From positions 1 through 13,493 of the forward strand of contig CAZGUI010000067.1 in assembly GCA_964528875.1 (NCBI GenBank): 13,493 nt of DNA. Reading direction: 5' to 3'. Positions 1 through 8,553 of this stretch are shown here, piece after piece; the stretch's first letter is position 1; each line of letters opens with the position of its first letter. The position numbers were made by a program, and so were the translations under genes. A model generated the notes under the pieces. It saw only the letters and a program-made list of their open reading frames with translations, was not told the DNA's origin and ran no database searches. This DNA is from Bacteroides_E sp964528875 (GTDB lineage Bacteria; Bacteroidota; Bacteroidia; Bacteroidales; Bacteroidaceae).

Positions 1-515
1 TAGATATAAAGTCTAAGGATGTACTGAAGAATGCAATCAATGAGTTCGAAGGAACCGTTGTAGTGGTGAGTCACGACCGTGATTTTCTAGATGGTTTGGT
101 GTCTAAGGTGTATGAATTTGGGAATCAAAAAGTAAAAGAGCACTTAGGAGGTATCTATGACTTTTTACAGAGCAAGCGAATAGAGAACCTGAATGAATTG
201 CAACGTGAGGAAGACTCTAAGCAGAACAAGGAAGCTAGTGAGGAGATTTCTTCTCAAACTAAACTTAGTTATGAGGAACAAAAAAAATATAGCCGTCAGG
301 TTAGACGTTTGGAACGTGAAGTGGAAGATCTAGAGAAAAAAATGAATTCCTTAGGTGCTGAAATAGTGGAAATAGAGAAACAAATGACAACACCCGAGGG
401 CGCTTCGGATGTCGCTTTGTTTATGAAATATGAGGAATTAAAAAAAGAGCAGCATACTGCTGAGGAAAAGTGGGAGCTCTCCTTCTTGGAACTCTCGGAA
501 ATTAAAGAGAACTAA
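1..515 (+). CDS. ABC-F family ATP-binding protein, C-terminal part (5' end outside window)
   Basis: The open frame runs into the window from the left; the first full codon is at 3, so the methionine at 63 is internal. The first visible residues (D-I-K-S-K-D-V-L) follow the usual LDEPTNHLD Walker B/D-loop position, and the H-loop motif SHDRDFL lies at 69-89. After the H-loop come about 30 ordinary NBD residues, a polar Glu/Lys/Ser linker (about 175-265), and a charged coiled-coil domain (about 270-510) rich in E, K, R and L with the pattern YEEQKKYSRQVRRLEREVE. This matches the C-terminal coiled coil of Uup-like ABC-F proteins, which are soluble, have no membrane domain and act on ribosomes or nucleic acid. 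The subfamily (Uup, EttA-like or an antibiotic-resistance type) cannot be decided without the N-terminal half. The next gene starts 11 bp downstream, suggesting cotranscription. Confidence 0.9.
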   Translation, partial: DIKSKDVLKNAINEFEGTVVVVSHDRDFLDGLVSKVYEFGNQKVKEHLGGIYDFLQSKRIENLNELQREEDSKQNKEASEEISSQTKLSYEEQKKYSRQVRRLEREVEDLEKKMNSLGAEIVEIEKQMTTPEGASDVALFMKYEELKKEQHTAEEKWELSFLELSEIKEN

Positions 516-526
516 TCAAATAAAAT

Positions 527-2560
527 ATGAAACTTAAAATTTATTTACCCGTGTTAGCTTTTGGATTAATGACTACAGGTTGCAATTCTAAAAAAGAAGC
601 AGCTTATACTTCAGGTATTCACTTAGAAAACCTAGATACAACTGCATTGCCCGGAACAAGCTTTTATCAGTACGCTTGTGGTGGCTGGATGAAAAATAAT
701 CCGTTGACTGATGAATATTCCCGATTTGGGTCTTTCGACTTTTTAGCAGAGAACAATAGAGAACAATTACATCAATTGATTACCGACTTGGCGCAGAAAG
801 ATCAGCCTCAAGGTAGCATTGCACAAAAAGTAGGTGGTTTGTATAACATCGCAATGAATGAGGATCAATTGAATGCTCAAGGTGTTCTGCCTATTCAGAG
901 CGATTTAGCCAAGCTACGTGGTCTGACAGATAGACAAGAACTTTATGGTGTATTGGCTGAAATGCAAAAAAGTGGTATTTCACCCTATTTTTACTTGTTT
1001 GTTAGTGCCGATGATAAAAATAGTGCAATGAATATTACTCAAACCTATCAAGGTGGTTTAGGAATGGGTGAACGCGATTTTTACCTAGAGGAAGAAGAGT
1101 CAATGAAAGCTATCCGTTTGGCTTATAAAGAGCATATAGGTAAAATGTTTCTTCTTTCCGGTTTTAATGAGGCAGAGGCTTCAAAGGCACAGAATGCTGT
1201 GATGAAAATAGAAACAGAATTAGCGAAAGCTTCACGATCTAGTGTGGAGCTACGTGATCCGCTAGCCAACTATAACAAGTTTACTTTGGAAGTATTAAAG
1301 GAGGAATTTCCTTCTTTTAATTGGGAAAGCTATTTAACAGAGTTAGGTCTTTCTTCCATTCCGGAGATTTTGGTAGGACAGCCCGAGGCACTTAAAAAAG
1401 CTTGTCAACTGATGAATGACCTGCCTTTAGATGAACAAATTGCGTACTTACAATGGAATGTAATCAATTCGGCTGCATCCTATCTGAGTGATGATTTTGT
1501 AAATCAAAACTTTGAGTTTTATGGGAAGACGATGTCCGGAACACAAGAGCTTCAACCCCGTTGGAAGCGCGCTGTATCTTCGGTTAATGGTGCGTTAGGT
1601 GAAGCGGTTGGTCAGATGTATGTGGAAAAGCATTTTCCAGAAGCGGCCAAACAACGTATGTTGGAGTTGGTTGGGAACTTACAGCAAGCCCTAGGTGAGC
1701 GTATTCAAGGGTTAGAGTGGATGAGTAAGGAAACAAAAGTGAAGGCTATGGAAAAACTAGCTACTTTCCATGTAAAAATAGGATATCCTGATAAGTGGAA
1801 AGATTACTCTTCCTTAACAATTTTGGATGATAGTTATTGGGCAAACATCAAGCGTGCCAGTGAATGGGAACACGTTGAAATGATAGCCAAAGCAGGTAAG
1901 CCTGTGGACGTTGATGAGTGGTTTATGAATCCACAAACGGTGAATGCCTACTACAATCCAACGACCAATGAGATTTGTTTCCCTGCGGGTATTTTGCAAT
2001 ATCCATTTTTTGATATGCATGCGGATGATGCCTTTAACTACGGGGCAATTGGAGTCGTGATTGGTCACGAAATGACTCATGGGTTCGATGATCAAGGACG
2101 CCAATACGATAAAGAGGGTAATTTGAAAGAGTGGTGGACTGAGGAGGATGCTGAGAATTTCAAAGCAAGAGCTCAAGTGATGGTTGACTTTTTTGATGCC
2201 ATTGAGGTGGCCGAGGGAGTTCATGCTAATGGGTCGTTTACGTTAGGTGAGAACATTGCTGATCACGGAGGGTTGCAAGTGTCCTATCAGGCATTTCAGA
2301 ATGCAACTAAAAAGAAAGCCTTGGAATCAAAAGAAGGGTTCACACCAGAGCAGCGTTTCTTCTTAGCTTATGCCAATGTATGGGCAGGAAATATTCGTCC
2401 TGAAGAGGTTTTACGATTGACGAAAATTGATCCTCACTCTTTAGGTCAATGGCGTGTGGATGGTGCTTTACCTCATATTAATGCTTGGTATGATGCTTTT
2501 GGAATAACAGAAACCGATCCGTTGTTTATTAAACCTGAAGACCGTGTTTCTATTTGGTAA
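527..2560 (+). CDS. M13 (neprilysin/PepO-like) zinc metallopeptidase, predicted lipoprotein
   Basis: This encodes a 677-residue M13 endopeptidase, close to the usual 650-700 residues. The N-terminus has a short basic start, a hydrophobic stretch and Cys19 preceded by T-T-G, a slightly non-standard lipobox, so the enzyme is probably lipid-anchored and periplasmic or surface-exposed. The N-terminal M13 domain begins with FYQYACGGW (about 46-54). The catalytic domain shows the substrate-binding NAYYN (473-477), zinc-binding HEMTH (514-518, catalytic Glu515), ENIAD (575-579, third zinc ligand Glu575) and the HSLGQWR segment (637-643), whose His and Arg match transition-state and structural residues of neprilysin. 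The protein ends RVSIW, so the terminal CxxW cysteine seen in many relatives is absent. Family role: cleavage of oligopeptides on the amino side of hydrophobic residues. The physiological substrate is unknown. The start at 527 is chosen because it gives an intact signal sequence 11 bp after the preceding stop. Confidence 0.95.
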   Translation: MKLKIYLPVLAFGLMTTGCNSKKEAAYTSGIHLENLDTTALPGTSFYQYACGGWMKNNPLTDEYSRFGSFDFLAENNREQLHQLITDLAQKDQPQGSIAQKVGGLYNIAMNEDQLNAQGVLPIQSDLAKLRGLTDRQELYGVLAEMQKSGISPYFYLFVSADDKNSAMNITQTYQGGLGMGERDFYLEEEESMKAIRLAYKEHIGKMFLLSGFNEAEASKAQNAVMKIETELAKASRSSVELRDPLANYNKFTLEVLKEEFPSFNWESYLTELGLSSIPEILVGQPEALKKACQLMNDLPLDEQIAYLQWNVINSAASYLSDDFVNQNFEFYGKTMSGTQELQPRWKRAVSSVNGALGEAVGQMYVEKHFPEAAKQRMLELVGNLQQALGERIQGLEWMSKETKVKAMEKLATFHVKIGYPDKWKDYSSLTILDDSYWANIKRASEWEHVEMIAKAGKPVDVDEWFMNPQTVNAYYNPTTNEICFPAGILQYPFFDMHADDAFNYGAIGVVIGHEMTHGFDDQGRQYDKEGNLKEWWTEEDAENFKARAQVMVDFFDAIEVAEGVHANGSFTLGENIADHGGLQVSYQAFQNATKKKALESKEGFTPEQRFFLAYANVWAGNIRPEEVLRLTKIDPHSLGQWRVDGALPHINAWYDAFGITETDPLFIKPEDRVSIW

Positions 2561-2586
2561 AATTAATTGGTTTTAAGATATATTAT

Positions 2587-2621
2587 AAGTGCTAGTCTTC
2601 AAAGGGATTAGCACTTTTTTT
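2587..2621 (+). terminator. Rho-independent terminator after the M13 peptidase gene
   Basis: An 8-bp perfect stem (AAGTGCTA at 2587-2594, TAGCACTT at 2609-2616) encloses a 14-nt loop and runs into a T-tract (2615-2621). It begins 26 bp after the peptidase stop and lies upstream of the purH promoter, so it separates the two transcription units. Confidence 0.8.
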
Positions 2622-2668
2622 ATTGAGATTTGAATCCTTTTTATAAGGGGAATAAAAACATTATTTTG

Positions 2669-2676
2669 TACCTTTG
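2669..2676 (+). promoter_or_regulatory. Bacteroidota -7 promoter element for purH
   Basis: TACCTTTG matches the Bacteroidota primary-sigma -7 consensus TAnnTTTG exactly. Transcription would start around 2682-2684, about 22 nt before the purH ATG. No clear TTG/TTTG lies at the -33 position about 19-21 bp upstream (the region reads TTATAAGGGG), so only half of the promoter is a good match. It follows the terminator, which supports an independent promoter for purH and possibly for the mre genes behind it. Confidence 0.65.
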
Positions 2677-2704
2677 CACATCAATCACTTAATATGCAAT
2701 CACA

Positions 2705-4228
2705 ATGTCTGAATTTAAGAAAATCAAAACCGCTTTAGTTTCTGTTTACCACAAAGAAGGGTTAGATGAAATTATTAATAAACTCCACGCAGATGGAGTT
2801 GAGTTTTTATCTACCGGAGGAACTCGCCAGTTTATTGAGTCGTTAGGTATCCCTTGTCGTGCAGTAGAGGATTTAACATCCTATCCATCCATATTAGGAG
2901 GAAGAGTAAAAACCTTACATCCCAAAATCTTTGGTGGAATTCTTTGTAGACGTGATGAAGAACAGGATTTGCAGCAAATTGATAAGTATGATATTCCGGA
3001 GATTGATTTAGTCATTGTTGATTTGTATCCTTTCGAAGCGACTGTTGCTTCAAAAGCAGATGAAGCTGAGATAATCGAAAAAATTGATATAGGCGGCATT
3101 TCTTTAATCCGTGCAGCTGCTAAAAACTACAAAGATGTTCTTATTGTGGCTTCTCAAAACCAATATCAGCCTTTATTGAATATGTTGATGGAGCATGGAG
3201 CACAAACAACTCTTGAAGAACGTCGCTGGTTGGCTAAAGAAGCTTTTGGTGTTTCATCACATTACGATTCGGCTATCTTTAATTATTTTGATAACGGACA
3301 AGGCTCTGCTTTCCGTAGTGCTTTTGAAGATCAAAAACCACTACGTTACGGTGAAAATCCACATCAAAAAGGATTTTTCTATGGTAAATTGGATGAGATG
3401 TTTGATCAGATTCATGGTAAGGAGATTTCTTACAATAACTTGCTCGATATCAATGCCGCTGTAGAATTGATTGATGAATTTGATGAATTGACATTTGCTG
3501 TATTAAAGCACAATAATGCTTGTGGTTTGGCTTCACGTCCTACTGTTTTGGAGGCTTGGAAAGACGCCTTAGCAGGAGACCCTGTGTCTGCATTTGGTGG
3601 GGTTCTAATTACCAATGGTGTGGTTGATAAGAAAAGTGCGGAAGCAATTAGTGAAATCTTCTTTGAAGTTATTATTGCTCCTGACTACGATGTGGATGCT
3701 CTTGAAGTTCTAGGCGAAAAGAAGAATCGTATCATTTTGGTTCGTAAAGAAACTCAATTACCCAATAAACAATTCCGCTCTTTGTTGAATGGTGTATTGG
3801 TGCAAGAGAGAGATTTGAAAATTGAGAATGAAAGTGATTTAACAGTAGTAACAGAAAAAGAACCTACACAGCAAGAAATAGCAGATTTATTATTTGCTAA
3901 TAAAATAGTAAAAAACAGCAAGTCCAATGCCATTGTATTGGCTAAAAATGGCCAGTTGATAGCTAGTGGTGTTGGGCAAACATCTCGTGTTGATGCACTG
4001 AAACAAGCCATTGAAAAAGCACATTCGTTTGGCTTCGATTTAAATGGTGCTGTTATGGCTTCCGATGCATTTTTCCCTTTCCCTGACTGTGTTGAAATTG
4101 CACATAAGGCCGGAATTACGTCTGTTATTCAACCCGGAGGATCAATCCGTGATAATTTAACGGTAGATTATTGCAACGAAAACGGGTTGTCTATGGTTAC
4201 AACAGGCATCAGACACTTTAAACATTAA
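2705..4228 (+). CDS. purH: Bifunctional AICAR formyltransferase / IMP cyclohydrolase
   Basis: PurH carries out the last two steps of de novo IMP synthesis in the cytoplasm: transfer of a formyl group from 10-formyl-THF to AICAR, then ring closure of FAICAR to IMP. The 507-residue length is close to the usual 510-530. Residues 1 to about 150 form the methylglyoxal-synthase-like cyclohydrolase domain (LSTGGTRQFIE, GGRVKTLHPKIFGGIL, VDLYPFEAT, IDIGGISLIRAAAKN). The transformylase domain follows with LRYGENPHQ and KHNNACG (268-274); Lys268-His269 correspond to the catalytic Lys-His pair. ASDAFFPFPD and the C-terminal TTGIRHFKH are also characteristic. Its own promoter lies just upstream, and mreB starts 56 bp downstream on the same strand with no intrinsic terminator evident. 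Confidence 0.98.
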   Translation: MSEFKKIKTALVSVYHKEGLDEIINKLHADGVEFLSTGGTRQFIESLGIPCRAVEDLTSYPSILGGRVKTLHPKIFGGILCRRDEEQDLQQIDKYDIPEIDLVIVDLYPFEATVASKADEAEIIEKIDIGGISLIRAAAKNYKDVLIVASQNQYQPLLNMLMEHGAQTTLEERRWLAKEAFGVSSHYDSAIFNYFDNGQGSAFRSAFEDQKPLRYGENPHQKGFFYGKLDEMFDQIHGKEISYNNLLDINAAVELIDEFDELTFAVLKHNNACGLASRPTVLEAWKDALAGDPVSAFGGVLITNGVVDKKSAEAISEIFFEVIIAPDYDVDALEVLGEKKNRIILVRKETQLPNKQFRSLLNGVLVQERDLKIENESDLTVVTEKEPTQQEIADLLFANKIVKNSKSNAIVLAKNGQLIASGVGQTSRVDALKQAIEKAHSFGFDLNGAVMASDAFFPFPDCVEIAHKAGITSVIQPGGSIRDNLTVDYCNENGLSMVTTGIRHFKH

Positions 4229-4244
4229 GAAATAAAATATAAGC

Positions 4245-4266
4245 ACTAAGCATTTTGATGCTTGGT
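4245..4266 (+). other. Hairpin in the purH-mreB spacer
   Basis: AAGCAT (4248-4253), loop TTTG, ATGCTT (4258-4263) forms a perfect 6-bp stem. It extends outward by one G-U and two Watson-Crick pairs (4245-4247 with 4264-4266), giving about 9 bp with a 4-nt loop. The sequence after it is AAATAAC rather than a T-run, so it does not look like an intrinsic terminator. It sits 18 bp before the mreB start codon and could be an mRNA-processing or stability element or a partial pause site. Its function is not shown by the sequence. Confidence 0.4.
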
Positions 4267-4284
4267 AAATAACAAACCAATATT

Positions 4285-5307
4285 ATGGGATTTTTCTCTT
4301 TTACTCAAGAAATAGCAATGGACCTTGGTACAGCCAATACTCTTATCTTAAGCAATGGTAAGATTGTGGTTGAAGAGGCTTCCGTAGTTGCTTTGGATCG
4401 CCGTACAGATAAAATGATTGCTGTGGGAGCCAAAGCTAAGATGATGCACGAAAAAACACACGATAATATTCGAACCATACGTCCTTTACGTGATGGGGTT
4501 ATTGCCGATTTCTACGCTTGTGAACAGATGATTCGCGGAATGATTAAGATGGTTAGTTCCCGTCGCCGTTTATTCTCTCCTTCTATGCGTATGGTGATTG
4601 GTGTTCCTTCCGGAAGTACTGAGGTGGAACTGCGTGCCGTTCGTGACTCTGCTGAACATGCAGGGGGACGTGATGTGTATCTTTTATTCGAACCTATGGC
4701 AGCTGCTCTAGGAATAGGTATCGATGTGGAAATACCTGAAGGAAATATGATTGTGGATATAGGTGGTGGTTCCACTGAAATTGCTGTGATTTCCTTAGGA
4801 GGCATTGTTTCCAATAACTCCATTCGTATTGCAGGCGATGATTTTACTTCTGACATACAAGAGTATATGAATCGTCAGCACAATGTGAAAGTAAGTGAGC
4901 GTATGGCCGAACGTATTAAAATTAATGTAGGTGCAGCTATGACCGATTTAGGAGAAGATGCTCCTGAAGATTATATTGTACATGGTCCCAATAGAATCAC
5001 AGCTTTGCCTATGGAGGTTCCTGTGTGCTATCAAGAGGTAGCTCATTGTTTGGAAAAATCCATATCAAAAATAGAAACAGCTATATTGAATGCGTTAGAA
5101 AATACTCCTCCCGAATTATATGCTGATATTGTTCATAATGGAATTTATTTGGCAGGTGGTGGAGCTTTGCTTAGAGGACTTGATAAACGCTTGATGAATA
5201 AAATCAACATTCCTTTCCATATTGCTGAAGACCCATTACAGTCTGTAGCTAAAGGACTAGGTATTGCTTTGGTTAATGTGGATAAGTTCTCCTTCTTGAT
5301 GCGATAA
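4285..5307 (+). CDS. mreB: Rod shape-determining actin-like protein MreB
   Basis: MreB is a cytoplasmic, membrane-associated ATP-binding actin homologue that positions the elongation machinery for side-wall peptidoglycan. The 340-residue length is standard. A short N-terminal segment, MGFFSFTQE, supplies the hydrophobic residues expected for membrane contact. It is followed by the phosphate-1 motif DLGTANT (13-19), RPLRDGVIADF, FEPMAAALG, the phosphate-2 motif DIGGGST (158-164) and the adenosine motif LAGGGALLRGLD (from 289). The ATG at 4285 is chosen over Met12 because the residues before DLGTANT match the normal family N-terminus. It heads the mreB-mreC-mreD-mrdA-rodA cluster. No good TAnnTTTG element lies in the 56-bp spacer before it, so it probably depends at least partly on transcription from purH. 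Confidence 0.98.
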   Translation: MGFFSFTQEIAMDLGTANTLILSNGKIVVEEASVVALDRRTDKMIAVGAKAKMMHEKTHDNIRTIRPLRDGVIADFYACEQMIRGMIKMVSSRRRLFSPSMRMVIGVPSGSTEVELRAVRDSAEHAGGRDVYLLFEPMAAALGIGIDVEIPEGNMIVDIGGGSTEIAVISLGGIVSNNSIRIAGDDFTSDIQEYMNRQHNVKVSERMAERIKINVGAAMTDLGEDAPEDYIVHGPNRITALPMEVPVCYQEVAHCLEKSISKIETAILNALENTPPELYADIVHNGIYLAGGGALLRGLDKRLMNKINIPFHIAEDPLQSVAKGLGIALVNVDKFSFLMR

Positions 5308-5348
5308 TATACAGCTAAAGGAAAGGCTGAAAGGGTATAAATTTTGTT

Positions 5349-6191
5349 ATGCGTAACTTACTGGAATTTCTAATTAAGTACAATTACTGGTTTCTTTTTA
5401 TTCTATTGGAAGTAATCAGTATGATATTATTATTTCAGTATAATAACTACCAACATAGTCTTTTCTTTACTTCTGCTAATGTCGTTTCCGGGAAAATATA
5501 CGAGACATCCAGTAAAATAGTCTCTTTCTTCTATCTGCAGTCGGTTAATAATGACTTGTTAGATAGGAATGTATATCTTGAACAACAGTTGGCTGAGCTT
5601 CATCGACAGAATAGAATTAGCTCTGATAGTTTAGTTATAGAAGACCCTCACTTAACGAACTATAGACTATATAATGCTTATGTCATAAATAATAGCATTT
5701 CTCAAGGGAACAACTTTATTACGCTGAACAAAGGCTCAAAAGATGGTATTAAACCGAAGATGGGGGTAATTGATGGAAACGGAGTATTAGGAATCGTTTA
5801 TAAAACATCAAGGCATTACTCTATTGCTATTTCATTATTAAATGGCAACTTGTCTAAATTGAGCTGTAAGATTAAGTCTAGTCAATATTTTGGCAAGCTA
5901 AGTTGGAAACCCGGGGATTCACAGCACGCCTTCTTGGATGATTTGCCTCGCCACGCTAAGTTTAGTTTAGGAGATACCATTGTAACTAGTGGTTATTCTG
6001 CTGTTTTTCCGGAAGGACTGATGGTGGGGACAGTGGATGATATGTATGATTCAGAAGATGGGTTATCTTATTTGGTGAAAGTTCGACTTGCTTCGAATTT
6101 TGGAACATTGGGCAACGTACGGGTGATAGAAAACCTAAACCAAGCGGAGCAAAAAGCATTAGAGAACACTCACAAGAAAAGTGATTTATGA
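5349..6191 (+). CDS. mreC: Rod shape-determining protein MreC
   Basis: MreC is a bitopic inner-membrane protein whose periplasmic part binds PBP2 and helps to activate the RodA-PBP2 synthase. This 280-residue copy has a short cytoplasmic start, one membrane helix at about residues 12-30 (with a buried Glu21 in LLEVISM), a predicted coiled coil at about 62-92 (NNDLLDRNVYLEQQLAELHRQ), then the beta-rich MreC domain. That domain includes AYVINNSISQGNNFITLNKG, a DGIKPKMGVID stretch followed by GNGVLGIV, and GDTIVTSGYSAVFPEGLMVG. These are the recognisable family motifs. The gene lies 41 bp after mreB, and its stop overlaps the mreD start by 4 bp (ATGA), a usual sign of translational coupling. Confidence 0.95.
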   Translation: MRNLLEFLIKYNYWFLFILLEVISMILLFQYNNYQHSLFFTSANVVSGKIYETSSKIVSFFYLQSVNNDLLDRNVYLEQQLAELHRQNRISSDSLVIEDPHLTNYRLYNAYVINNSISQGNNFITLNKGSKDGIKPKMGVIDGNGVLGIVYKTSRHYSIAISLLNGNLSKLSCKIKSSQYFGKLSWKPGDSQHAFLDDLPRHAKFSLGDTIVTSGYSAVFPEGLMVGTVDDMYDSEDGLSYLVKVRLASNFGTLGNVRVIENLNQAEQKALENTHKKSDL

Positions 6192-6691
6192 AAGAGGTTT
6201 TGCATAGATTAGGCTGGTGTGTAGGACTGGTTTTACTTCAGGTTCTTGTTTTGAATCATATTCATATTGGAGGATATGCTACCCCCTTTTTATATATTTA
6301 TGTAATTCTTAAATTTCACTCTGAAGTGTCCCGTAATCAGATTTTGATCTGGGGGTTTTTCTTAGGGTTGACTGTTGATATGTTTTCCAATACTGTAGGT
6401 ATGAATGCAGCGGCTACTGTTTTTCTAGCTTTTATGCAACCTACGTTATTACGCTTCTTTACTGTTCGTGATAACTTTGACCTTTATAAGCCTTCGGCAA
6501 AGGCCATGGGTAGTGCTCCCTTTGCTCGCTATTTAATAACCGGTATTATTTTTCACCACTCAGTTTTAGTCGGCTTGGAGTATTTTTCTTTTTTAAGTAT
6601 AAAAGAGATGCTCTTAAGAATGGTTTTAAGTACCTTATTGACTTTCATTTGTATTTGGGGATTAGAGGCGTTAAGTAGCAAACAGGAATGA
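6188..6691 (+). CDS. mreD: Rod shape-determining membrane protein MreD
   Basis: This is a 167-residue, strongly hydrophobic protein with about five or six predicted membrane segments (roughly residues 8-25, 32-44, 54-68, 73-90, 115-138 and 140-162). MreD-family proteins are integral membrane partners of MreC that modulate the elongasome. Primary-sequence conservation in this family is low. The call rests on length, hydropathy, the segment GFFLGLTVDMFSNTVGMNA (resembling the conserved GLxxDxF...G motif) and position between mreC and the PBP2 gene. It overlaps both neighbours by 4 bp (ATGA at 6188 and 6688), so translation of mreC, mreD and mrdA is likely coupled. Confidence 0.92.
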   Translation: MKEVLHRLGWCVGLVLLQVLVLNHIHIGGYATPFLYIYVILKFHSEVSRNQILIWGFFLGLTVDMFSNTVGMNAAATVFLAFMQPTLLRFFTVRDNFDLYKPSAKAMGSAPFARYLITGIIFHHSVLVGLEYFSFLSIKEMLLRMVLSTLLTFICIWGLEALSSKQE

Positions 6692-8553
6692 TTAAGAAGT
6701 TATCATATGAAAATAGAAAGTATATAGTAGGAGGCATTGTTTTTATTACCATACTCATCTATATTTTTCGTCTGTTCAGTTTGCAGGTTGCGACTGATCA
6801 GTTTAAGAAAAATGCTGAAAGTAATGCGTTCTTTTATAAAGTATTACATCCTTCAAGAGGAGCTATTTATGATCGTAAAGGAGAGTTGTTAGTTTATAAT
6901 CAACCCTCTTACGATGTGATTTTTGTTCCTCGTGAGGTTGAACGCTTCGATACCTTGGATTTTTGTCATACACTGAACATCTCATTGGACTTTTTTTATC
7001 AACGGATGGAAAATGTTAAAAATAAAAAACTCAATCCGGGTTATTCAGCCTACACACAGCAGGTTTTTATGACTCAGTTATCTGCTGAGGAGATGGGAGA
7101 GTTTCAGGAAAAGTTATTTATGTTTCCCGGATTTTATGTAGAAAGGAGAACCGTCCGTAGGTATAGTTTTGCTTCATCAGCTCATATTTTAGGAGACATT
7201 GGTGAGGTATCCCCTCGTGAGTTGGAAGAAGATGATTATTACAGGAGAGGTGATTATATCGGTAAGCAAGGGGTGGAACGTTCTTATGAGAAACATCTCC
7301 GAGGAGAGAAAGGGGTTGAGATTCTGCTCCGTGATGCACGTGGCCGTATTCAAGGTAACTATGCCGATGGAGAAGAAGATAAGCGACCTATTGCCGGGAG
7401 GGATTTAACTTTAAGTGTTGATATTGAACTACAACAATTGGCAGAAGAGTTATTGCAAGGAAAAATGGGGAGTGTAGTGGCCATTGAACCTGAAACCGGG
7501 GAAATTCTCTGTATGGTTTCTTCTCCTTCATACGATCCTTCACTTTTGATTGTGGGAAGAGAGAGGGGAGTCAATCATCGAAACTTACAACTAAATCCTC
7601 AAAAGCCACTTTTTAATCGTGCGTTAATGGCGGCTTATCCTCCGGCTTCTACATTTAAGGTGGCTCAAGGCCTTGTGTTTTTACAGGAAAAAATAATTGA
7701 TGTGAATACCTCGTTTCCTTGTAGTATGGGATTCGTTGTTCCCGGTCTGCGTGTAGGGTGCCATGGACACGGTTCTCCTATCCCTTATGTTCACTCTATT
7801 TCTACTTCGTGTAACTCCTATTATTGTTGGGGATTATACCGTATGATTGACCATCCAAAGTATGGTTCATCGGCTAATGCCTTGAATGTGTGGAGAGATC
7901 ATATGATGCATATGGGATTTGGTCATCCTCTTGGAGTGGACTTACCCGGTGAAAAACGGGGGTTACTTCCTAATCCTTCCTTATATGATAAAATTTATGG
8001 GGAAAATAGATGGGGTGGCTTGAGAATTATTCATATGGCTATTGGACAAGGAGAGGTTCTGTTAACTCCTATTCAAATGGCTAATATGGCTGCTACCGTT
8101 GCTAATGAAGGTTACTATATAACACCTCATATTGTAAAACAAATTGATGGAGCCAATTTGGATATTAAATATACCACTAAAAAATACACAGGAATAGATC
8201 AGGAATATTACAAGTATGTAAAAGAAGGGATGCGTGGAGCAGTAATTGGTAGTCCTTATGGAGCTACTTGTAGAAGGGCAAATATACCGGGGTTAGAGAT
8301 TTGTGGAAAAACGGGTACGGCACAAAATAGAGGAAAGGATCACTCGGTATTTATGGGATTTGCGCCCAAAGACAATCCAAAGATAGCTGTTGCTGTATAC
8401 GTGGAGCACGGTGGATTTGGTGCTACTTGGGCGGTTCCAATTGGTGCGATGATTATAGAGAAATATTTCAATGGAGGAATTGATGAGAGTCGTCATTATC
8501 TGTTGGACTATATTAAAAACTCAAATTTAATTCCTGATGAATATAAGAGATAG
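6688..8553 (+). CDS. mrdA: Penicillin-binding protein 2 (elongation-specific transpeptidase)
   Basis: This is a class B PBP that crosslinks new peptidoglycan strands during elongation, working with RodA. It is 621 residues, typical for PBP2. An N-terminal cytoplasmic tail and one membrane helix (about 11-31) lead into the pedestal domain with SRGAIYDRKGELLVYNQPSYDV (54-75). The transpeptidase domain carries all three active-site motifs: STFK with nucleophile Ser321 and Lys324 (preceded by AAYPPA), SCN (374-376) and KTGTAQ (Lys541-Gly543). PGEKRGLLP and MAIGQGEVLLTPIQMA are also typical PBP2 sequences. It overlaps mreD by 4 bp and rodA by 17 bp. It is a beta-lactam target of the mecillinam-binding class by family; the actual sensitivity cannot be read from the sequence. 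Confidence 0.97.
   Translation: MIKKLSYENRKYIVGGIVFITILIYIFRLFSLQVATDQFKKNAESNAFFYKVLHPSRGAIYDRKGELLVYNQPSYDVIFVPREVERFDTLDFCHTLNISLDFFYQRMENVKNKKLNPGYSAYTQQVFMTQLSAEEMGEFQEKLFMFPGFYVERRTVRRYSFASSAHILGDIGEVSPRELEEDDYYRRGDYIGKQGVERSYEKHLRGEKGVEILLRDARGRIQGNYADGEEDKRPIAGRDLTLSVDIELQQLAEELLQGKMGSVVAIEPETGEILCMVSSPSYDPSLLIVGRERGVNHRNLQLNPQKPLFNRALMAAYPPASTFKVAQGLVFLQEKIIDVNTSFPCSMGFVVPGLRVGCHGHGSPIPYVHSISTSCNSYYCWGLYRMIDHPKYGSSANALNVWRDHMMHMGFGHPLGVDLPGEKRGLLPNPSLYDKIYGENRWGGLRIIHMAIGQGEVLLTPIQMANMAATVANEGYYITPHIVKQIDGANLDIKYTTKKYTGIDQEYYKYVKEGMRGAVIGSPYGATCRRANIPGLEICGKTGTAQNRGKDHSVFMGFAPKDNPKIAVAVYVEHGGFGATWAVPIGAMIIEKYFNGGIDESRHYLLDYIKNSNLIPDEYKR

Noticed and set aside
196..500. Independent small coiled-coil gene at the left edge
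   Set aside because: The frame is continuous with the ABC-F H-loop to the left; the coiled coil is that protein's C-terminal domain.
1814..2224. 136-codon minus-strand ORF inside the M13 peptidase gene
   Set aside because: It is fully antisense to the conserved catalytic domain, including HEMTH, and its translation shows no domain; it is a shadow of the real gene.
5338..5348. TATAAATTTTG just before mreC as a possible promoter
   Set aside because: The spacing between TA and TTTG is three bases rather than two, and the element abuts the ATG, so transcription would begin inside mreC.
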